From Coffea arabica (Eukaryota > Streptophyta > Magnoliopsida > Gentianales > Rubiaceae): DNA of 64,000 nt. The stretch spans positions 14,467,638 through 14,531,637 of the forward strand of contig NC_092314.1 of the NCBI RefSeq assembly GCF_036785885.1, written 5' to 3'. The translations under genes were made by a program, and so were the position numbers. Below, in pieces: positions 57,431 through 64,000 of this stretch; the stretch's first letter is position 1; each line of letters starts with the position of its first letter. The notes below the pieces were generated by a model. The model did no database searches and was not told where the DNA came from. It saw nothing but the letters and a program-made list of their open reading frames with translations.

Positions 57431-59590
57431 TTAGCAAGAATATGGTGTGGCAATGGCATGCAGAGGAAATTTTCTGTGGACTGTGATACCAAATGATTCG
57501 GTCATGTCCAACTCGTTTGGATTGATTCCATCGGGTGATGTAAAGTTAAATTTGTTGACCAGTTTTGCCAATGCAAGTTCAGTTACTGACATGGCGAAGT
57601 TGATACCCGGGCAAACTCTTCGTCCTGCACCAAACGGAATTAACTCAAAGTTCAATCCATGAAAATCTACACTCGAACCCAAAAACCTCTCAGGTCTAAA
57701 TTCTTCAGGGTTCTCCCACAACAATGGATCTCTTGCAATTGCCCAAGCATTCACAAGTACCTGCGTGTTCTTTGGTACATCATACCCCATTACTTTGACG
57801 TCTTGATTCGATTCTTTAGGACCCAGTAATGGCACTGGAGTATGAAGTCTCATAGTTTCTTTGATCACTGCTTTTAAGTACTGCATTTTCTCCATATCAG
57901 CTCTAGTTATTTCTGGCTTTCCTTGAGTCACATCTCTTACCTCAGCCTGCAATTTATGCAAGACTTTGGGGTTCTTTAGAAGTTCTGACATTCCCCAATC
58001 CATAACTGAATGTGTTGTATCAGATCCAGCACCAAAGACATCCTAAATAATGGAATCAAAGAAAGCGTTGCATTAGAACATGTTTGGATTATACGATGGC
58101 AATAACCTTTATTTCTATTGCGTACCAGTCCAACTTTATTCAAAACCATGTAGTAATCAAACTTTATCAATGAAATGATTTTAAAATCAATAAATATAAG
58201 CTAGCTTGGGCTGGCTCATAGTCCAATAAACAGCCTAAGGTTTGTGAGCTTTTATAGTTCTAACGTATATATGAATATTTAAATGGGTTGAGTTTAGGTT
58301 TGCCAAATCTCGATTGACAAAACCCAATTATTCCTCCATTCACTCATCAACCCAGGCTTCATAAGGCTTAACTCAACAAACCTGAATATTTATATGTTTG
58401 GTGGTTAAAACAGGTAAAAAATTTAGAATTTGATGCAAGTTCGGTTGTGATTTATATGTTGTACGACTATTGATTTCTTACACAATTTGATTTATGCTAA
58501 TCTAACATATATAAATATCACTTGCGTACTCCAATTTACTGATATAAGTATATACCAAATTTAAAAAATAAGAATAAAATGACCGTATGCAACCACACAA
58601 AAATCAACCGTACTTACTTCGATCCCAAAGATATATTACCAATGCAAAGAGATGTAGACAGAAATTTACCAGGATGATAGCTTTCATGGCATCTCGCTCA
58701 AGAGCAAAGCCCATAGTCTTTTCCTCATTAATCTCAATCAAGATATCTACAAAGTCTTGGCATCTTGCCTCAGCAGTAGAGTGACTTTCAGCCTTTCCTT
58801 TCCTCTTATTCATGTGCTCTTCTATCACACCCTCAAGAAATCCGTCAATCTGTTTAACTGTTTTCTTCACTTTAGAATCCAAACCATTGAAGCGATTAAC
58901 CCATGCAAGCGAAGGAATATAGTTTCCTACATCAAAAATACCCAGTAACTCACCAAACACCTTCAAATTCTCCATACTTTTCCTCCCATTTTCTTCCTCG
59001 CTATACTTCCTCCCCAAGGCAACCCTACAGATTATATCATTTGTGAGAATTAAAAACATGTCACTTAAATTTACAGCCGAGGAAGAACACATTCGGCTGA
59101 TCTTCTCGATCATGAGTGACGTCTCTTCTTCTCTGACATGTTGAAAAGACTGAATCCTTTTGTTACTCAAAAGATGAAGCATAGAAATGCTTTTTAGTTG
59201 TCTCCAATACTCACCATATGGTGCAAAAGCTATGTCCTTGCTTCCGTAAAAGAGTTTATCTGGGATGCCCGATTTAGGCCTGCTTGCAAAGGATAAATCA
59301 TGGGTTTTCAAGATCTGGCAAGCTGCATTAGAGGAAGAGACAACCAGCATTGGCTTGCTTCCCAGTTCAAGCAGCATGAGTGGACCATATTTTCTTGACA
59401 GTGATTGGAGGGAGCGATGTGGAAACTGGCCAAGCTGGTGAAGATTGCCAATAATTGGGAGCTTTGGTGGAGATGGTGGTAACTTTTTCTGGGGTTTAGA
59501 AGCAGCATAGAACCATTTGAGAAGGGATAGAAGGAATACGAGCAAGGAAAAAAATGAGAAAAATGAAAGATCAAGATTGATCAAAGCCAT
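57431..59590 (-). CDS. Cytochrome P450, CYP71 family (copy 4, unit C)
   Basis: The exons are 59590-58670 and 58042-57431, same gene model as copies 2 and 3 and the same 510-residue protein. All motifs are intact. Its upstream region is complete for about 2.4 kb and then diverges from the other copies, so distant regulation could differ. Confidence 0.95.
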
Positions 59591-59629
59591 GTGGTATATG
59601 AGCATGCATTTGGCTGTGATGGTGTTCTG

Positions 59630-59637
59630 CTTTTATA
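59630..59637 (-). promoter_or_regulatory. TATA box of P450 copy 4
   Basis: TATAAAAG, same position as in copies 2 and 3. Confidence 0.55.
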
Positions 59638-60646
59638 CTAGTTTTTCAAGCTCTTTTACTATAGAAAATCCAATAAATCAGGACCAGAGGGGATGATTAA
59701 GTCAATACATCATTTAGGGCACCGTTGTACGAGTACGACCATTGACGGTCCTCGGGTCGTTCACTTTTTGAGCAGTGATATTGGAATCTTCTATATATTT
59801 ATATCTATACAAATAAATTTTTACAAAGCAATATGTTTATGCGAATAGTTTTATTTTCACAAGTAGATCAACGCAATTAAAAATCAAAGTTATCTATGAA
59901 CATTTTTGTCATTAAATTTGAACAAAATATTTGGACAGCACAAAATAGGTCAAAATAACGATAAAATTTTTAAACTTTGATCTAATGGTAAAATTTAATC
60001 AATTTAATTTTTATTTTTGTATATACATTAAAATCCTTTACAGTTAATGGAGAGGAGCTTAATTCTTTGTATATGAGAAAGGTTTCGTAGAAAGGAAAAT
60101 TTTTGGGTAGATCATGTGGTTTATTTAAGAGTTTGATAGTCCTTTTCATACCATTTTATCTTGCTCCTCGTGACTTAAATTGATCTGGCTTGAATTGCTG
60201 CATAACTTTTTGGCTAACTTTTTGGTTATTATTATTTGAGTTATGGGTGAAATCACAATCTGGGAATTCAATTGAAACTTATTGCAAATTTTTTTTTTTT
60301 TTTTTTGCTTTTTTTTTTTTTGGGTGTTCGGCAGAGAAACATGGATCACCAGAAAGAAAGAAGAAAAGTAAGCAACTCCAGACAGTTGAACATTGAATTA
60401 AGAATTGCAAGTCCAATTCATCTAGATGGCCAGGACTCTCAGAATTTTTTTTGTTATAATTTGGGTGTACCGTACATGGACTGGAGGCTGTCAGAATCTT
60501 CTCGTTGCCGAGTCAGGTTTTACAAAAACAGATTGAAAGTGAGTTTAAGATTAAAAATGTTTTCTAACTAAAAAGAATGAGTGCTCGCATTCATGAGGAT
60601 GTTTATTGTTGTATGAGAATGAGTGCTCGGTTCTAATTGTGATATA

Positions 60647-60973
60647 CTCCCTCCCTTTTTTTATAACTGACGTTTAAAGTTTTGCACACCAATTAAGAAA
60701 AGTTTTTCATTGCTTAAATCTGTACACTACTTTCCTTTTGTATCCTCATTAATTGTCCAATTCACCCATGTTTTCTCTCACTAGAGTATTAAATGGTGCT
60801 GTTTTATTAGGCCAAAAGCAATGCAAACTAATTAAGAATCCTGTATTGAAAAAGAGAGATAAAAGGGTAAAATTGTGAAAAAATAATTAATGCTGCATGG
60901 GAATAGTAAAACGACAGATAAAAGTATTTAAGAGCAAATTTCTTAAACGTCACTTATAAAAGAAGGGAGGGAG
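60647..60973. mobile_element. Stowaway-like MITE (unit C)
   Basis: Third copy of the 327-bp MITE. It has several substitutions relative to A and B (for example AAAAGTATTTAAGAGC for AAAAATATTTAAGAAC), marking the start of the diverged tail. Confidence 0.88.
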
Positions 60974-62028
60974 TAAAAGATCGAATGCTATTTTTCTTTT
61001 TCATAACTATGAAATGACAATAGCTATTGCCTAGCTCCTTCCTTGGTCATAGATGTTCGACAACTCTGTCCACTAGCAGTCAAATACAATTATACTAAAA
61101 GCTATGCCATAATTGATAACCCTGTACGTACAGCAGAATGAAGAGGAAAGATTTTTCTTCAATTGAGGCTTGTGGGCAAATTGTTTCCTTTATTTTACTC
61201 TTACCTATATTACACCAGGTACGTTTGATTCCTGTAACATATGGGCGTCTTATTAATCTTTATTAATATTTTTTCCGCTTTCGTTTGCTTGATTTCTTTG
61301 ACCTGTAAGGTTCTGTCACATCGGACCGGGACTTGTAAGATTCTTGGGTACTTCAAACGTTTTGAAAGTTCTTGTGGAAATAGCAGCCTTTACTTCTCAT
61401 TAAATTAAGGGTGAGATATCATATATTATCATAAAGAGTCAACTCATTCGCTATGCAAAACTTTTTTTTTATTATTCTTCTTTGACTAGAATGGAAATGA
61501 AAATTCTAAAGAACCACGGCATGTACACAAAGTTAATCACAAGATAATTAATTTGACGTTTCTGCTCATTTTTATTAGAGCTTTCAATTTGTTTCTTTTG
61601 TAATTCCACGTATACTAAATTCTTTCTTGTGTTCTTCATTTGATATGCTTTTCGTATGCATATAGACCAAAATAGCATGAATCATTTCTATTACAAAATA
61701 TCTTATTTTCTTCTTAGAAGGCTGATTTGTTATTATTTACAGCAATTGAGTCACATATATCTACAAAATGACTACTGCTAGCCTCAGAGTCTAACATAGT
61801 TAAAAACATAGCATCCTACACCCCAGGGGATACTATTAGTATTTCAACAGGAAATTAAGGACATATGTAGACAAATTGCCTTAAAGGCAAATTAGATAAA
61901 TCAAAAAAGTAAAAAAAAAAAAAAAAAAAACACCCATCGATCATTCTACAATTGAAGCACCTCGCATAAGCTTGGCATTCCTACAAGGATATTGTCCACC
62001 TTCCAATCGAGCTGCAGTTTTCACTTTT

Positions 62029-62786
62029 TGACAGGATGTCAGCCTGTGCAATAATAAAACCTGCTCAAATTAAAAATAATTTCTGTAAATAGCGGTGAAC
62101 AGGGTCGAATCCACAGGGATTGGAAGTAATTGTTTCTTTTCAAATTTACAGTGACAAGAGGGGTGTTTGTATATGAGGGTAACAATTTAAGCAATTCAAC
62201 TAAAAGTAAAATAATAAAAATAAAATAGCCAACTAGAAATTAAATAACAATTTACTAAAATCAAATGAGTGATAATTAAGGATCTAGCCAAGGAATAACT
62301 TCAGCAATGGTTCACCCAATTGATTATCGAAACAAAGGCAATTCCAATTATTTATCAATAAATAAGTTATAACTACTAAACAAGCGATGGCAGTCAACCC
62401 CTCCTTACTGTGTTGGTGATTAAGGTACGCTCGTTAATCACTGCTCTAATTGAGAAATAATCCTAGGTACGCCCATAAGATTTAATTCCCCAATTGCCTT
62501 ACGTATTACAGGAGCTCTATTCTAACCAAATAACGCGCTACCAGGGTTATTTCAGATTAGCCCGCGTATCCCCCTGACACAAACCTAATCGTGCCAATTA
62601 TCACTATTTCAAGGCAATTAAACTATTACGGATTCAAATGCCCTAATTGACAATATATTACTAAATTAAGTAATTACCCGGATCAAAGACAATCAATTAA
62701 TTAAATAACCATAACCATAGCAATCAAGGAATATGCGAATATCAATAAATAAAAGAAAAGATTAAATTAAATCGATCTCACAATTT
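62029..62786 (-). mobile_element. LTR fragment breaking unit C
   Basis: On the minus strand this is the 3' half of an LTR related to those at 5194-6664 and 21564-22956, ending ...GGCTGACATCCTGTCA at 62029. Its other side stops inside the LTR at AATCGATCTCACAATTT (compare 5933-5946), so roughly half is missing. The sequence beyond is from a different place in the tandem unit. Confidence 0.8.
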
Positions 62787-62788
62787 AT

Positions 62789-62880
62789 TAAAGAGTCAAC
62801 TCATTCGCTATGCAAAACTTTTTTTTATTATTCTTCTTTGACTAGAGTGGAAATGAAAATTCAAAAGATCCACGGCATGC
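62789..62880. repeat. Displaced piece of the tandem unit
   Basis: About 92 bases (AAAGAGTCAACTCATTCGCT...CCACGGCATG) match 61434-61525 of unit C with a few substitutions (GAGTGG for GAATGG, CAAAAGATC for CTAAAGAAC). This segment normally lies about 600 bases before the point where the LTR fragment begins, so order is scrambled. Confidence 0.8.
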
Positions 62881-62882
62881 AA

Positions 62883-63022
62883 TGATGGAGCCAAGTGGGG
62901 GCAAAGGGGGGCCATGGCCCTCCCTAAGTTTTGAGAATTTTAATTCATAATATGTAAATATGTGTGTAAAATAAAATTAGCCCCCCCTAAATTTTTTCAA
63001 TTTTAGTTTATATTATGAGAGT

Positions 63023-63089
<67 letters not shown>

Positions 63090-64000
63090 TTAGCCATCTT
63101 TGAATGGAATGGCTTGCAAGCTTTAATTTGCCATGAATGTCCATATGCCTATTACATTCATTGTTTGGCTCATAAGTTTCAACTTGCTTTAGCTGCAGTT
63201 TCTAGAGAAGTAGCTTCTGTTCACCAATTTTTCTTCAATTTAGTTTTCATTATCAACATTGTTACTGCATCTAACAAACGTAATGATGAATTAAAGGAGG
63301 CTCAAGCAATTGAAGTTGCTACTAAGATTGCTAATGATGAACTTGAAACTGGAAGGGAGCTTAATCAAATTGGCACTTTAAAACGAGCTGGAGATACTCG
63401 TTGGGGTTCTCATTTGGATTCTATTTCTAGTTTACTGAAAATGTTCAATGCTACTCGTGTGGTTTTAAGTAACATTGCAGCAGATGGAGGTTCATACTCT
63501 TAACGTGGAGATGCAAATTTTCCTTTGAATCAGTTGTTATCCTTTAAGTTTGTTTTCACTTTGCATCTTATGAAAGACAGTATGGAAATTACTCATCTTC
63601 GTTGTATAGCATTACAACATAAATCTCAAGATATTTTGAATGAAATGCATCTTGTCTCAAACACAACAAAGCTACTGAAGAATTTTCGAGATTTGGGATG
63701 GGATGATTTCTTGGTGAACGTTAAATTATTTTGTGAGCAATATCAAATTGATATCCCCTGTATGAATGCTCAATATATTGCAAGACGTGGTAGATCTCGA
63801 AGTCATCATGATGAGATTAGTGTGGAGCATTATTATCGAGTGGATAGATTTCTTGCAACAATTGATTATCAATTGCAATAGTTACATAGCAGGTTTAATG
63901 ATCATACCGTGGAATTGCTTATTTTGAGTACTGCTTTAGATCCTAGAAATGCTGTTCAAGATTGATGATATTTGTAAACTTGCAGAGAAGTTCTATCCGA
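62883..64000 (+). pseudogene. hAT-type transposase (ZMYM1/TTF-type zinc-finger protein-like), 5'-deleted
   Basis: A terminal-like sequence rich in G/C runs (GGAGCCAAGTGGGGGCAAAG near 62886) is followed by an (AT)n tract, then coding sequence from about 63087: EWNGLQALI...PYAYYIHCLAHKFQLAL, the DTRWGSHLDSISSL motif near 63393, and a central hAT region to 63881. The N-terminal zinc finger and first catalytic part are missing; the AT tract sits where they should be. An in-frame TAA (63501-63503), a TAG at 63879-63881, and a frame change near 63955 break it. Words after the second stop (ILSTALDPRNA) continue the family pattern towards the C-terminal dimerisation domain, beyond the window. It belongs to the plant 'zinc finger MYM-type protein 1-like' hAT group. 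Confidence 0.82.
63025..63086. repeat. (AT)n microsatellite
   Basis: About 31 uninterrupted AT units lie directly before the surviving hAT coding sequence. A long Ile-Tyr repeat frame across it is an artefact. Confidence 0.95.

Larger units (their letters stand above)
57223..62028. repeat. Tandem unit C, partial
   Basis: The third copy covers the P450, its upstream region and the Stowaway, then stops at 62028, before the position of the hAT MITE. It matches B with no substitution that I noticed from 57223 to about 60800 apart from four extra T in a poly-T run (60289-60306). From 60819 on it carries about ten substitutions and a 39-bp segment (61783-61821) missing in A and B. Confidence 0.9.

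Noticed and set aside
63015..63090. N-terminal Ile-Tyr repeat peptide in the hAT frame
   Set aside because: It is translation of the (AT)n microsatellite, not a protein domain.

Overview
The window is nuclear DNA from a flowering plant, most likely a eudicot. It has AT-rich intergenic sequence, split plant P450 genes, a FAR1-type gene, an Fe(II)/2-oxoglutarate dioxygenase (2-ODD) remnant, plant-type LTR retrotransposons, a Stowaway MITE, hAT and Mutator-like elements, a SINE and a fragment of an endogenous pararetrovirus. An asterid is my guess from the P450 and retroelement flavour; it is not demonstrated. I saw no prokaryotic features, rRNA or tRNA genes or CRISPR arrays.

Layout, left to right. 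1-7.65 kb is a graveyard: a caulimovirid-like reverse transcriptase fragment (minus), a CCGG-rich hAT-like non-autonomous element, a truncated LTR retroelement (minus), and a 2-ODD pseudogene whose first exon is split by a solo LTR with a perfect 5-bp target duplication. 7.78-13.59 kb is a complete but broken Ty3/gypsy chromovirus with 604-bp LTRs. 13.85-16.08 kb is the first intact cytochrome P450 gene (CYP71 family, minus strand), followed by an upstream region carrying a second solo LTR and a 5'-truncated SINE. 21.44-29.99 kb is a TIR element split by a 7.8-kb non-autonomous LTR retrotransposon with a gag remnant, no pol and a GC-rich island. 31.64-34.08 kb is a FAR1/MULE-type transposase gene, interrupted by a 985-bp Mutator-like element that carries a fragment of a NIPA-type magnesium-transporter gene and arrays of short hairpins.

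From 34.08 kb to 62.03 kb there is a direct tandem array of an 11.58-kb unit: copy A, copy B and a partial copy C. Each complete unit holds one intact P450 gene (minus), its upstream region with a Stowaway MITE and a hAT MITE, a minus-strand LTR-retroelement fragment and a plus-strand LINE 3' fragment. The three P450 proteins of the array are identical to each other and differ from the first P450 by about a dozen residues. Copies A and B appear to differ by one base in a poly-G run. Copy C changes abruptly to about 1% divergence after roughly 60.8 kb and is then broken by an LTR fragment, a displaced 92-bp piece of the same unit and a 5'-deleted hAT transposase gene that runs off the window.

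Functionally, the only intact host genes I can support are the four P450s. They are probably ER-anchored mono-oxygenases of specialised metabolism, substrate unknown. The nearby dead 2-ODD is another specialised-metabolism type of enzyme, so the locus may be an eroded or expanding biosynthetic cluster, but this is inference. The main interest is structural: a very recent multi-kilobase P450 amplification, its mosaic right edge, and a gene-capturing Mutator-like element.
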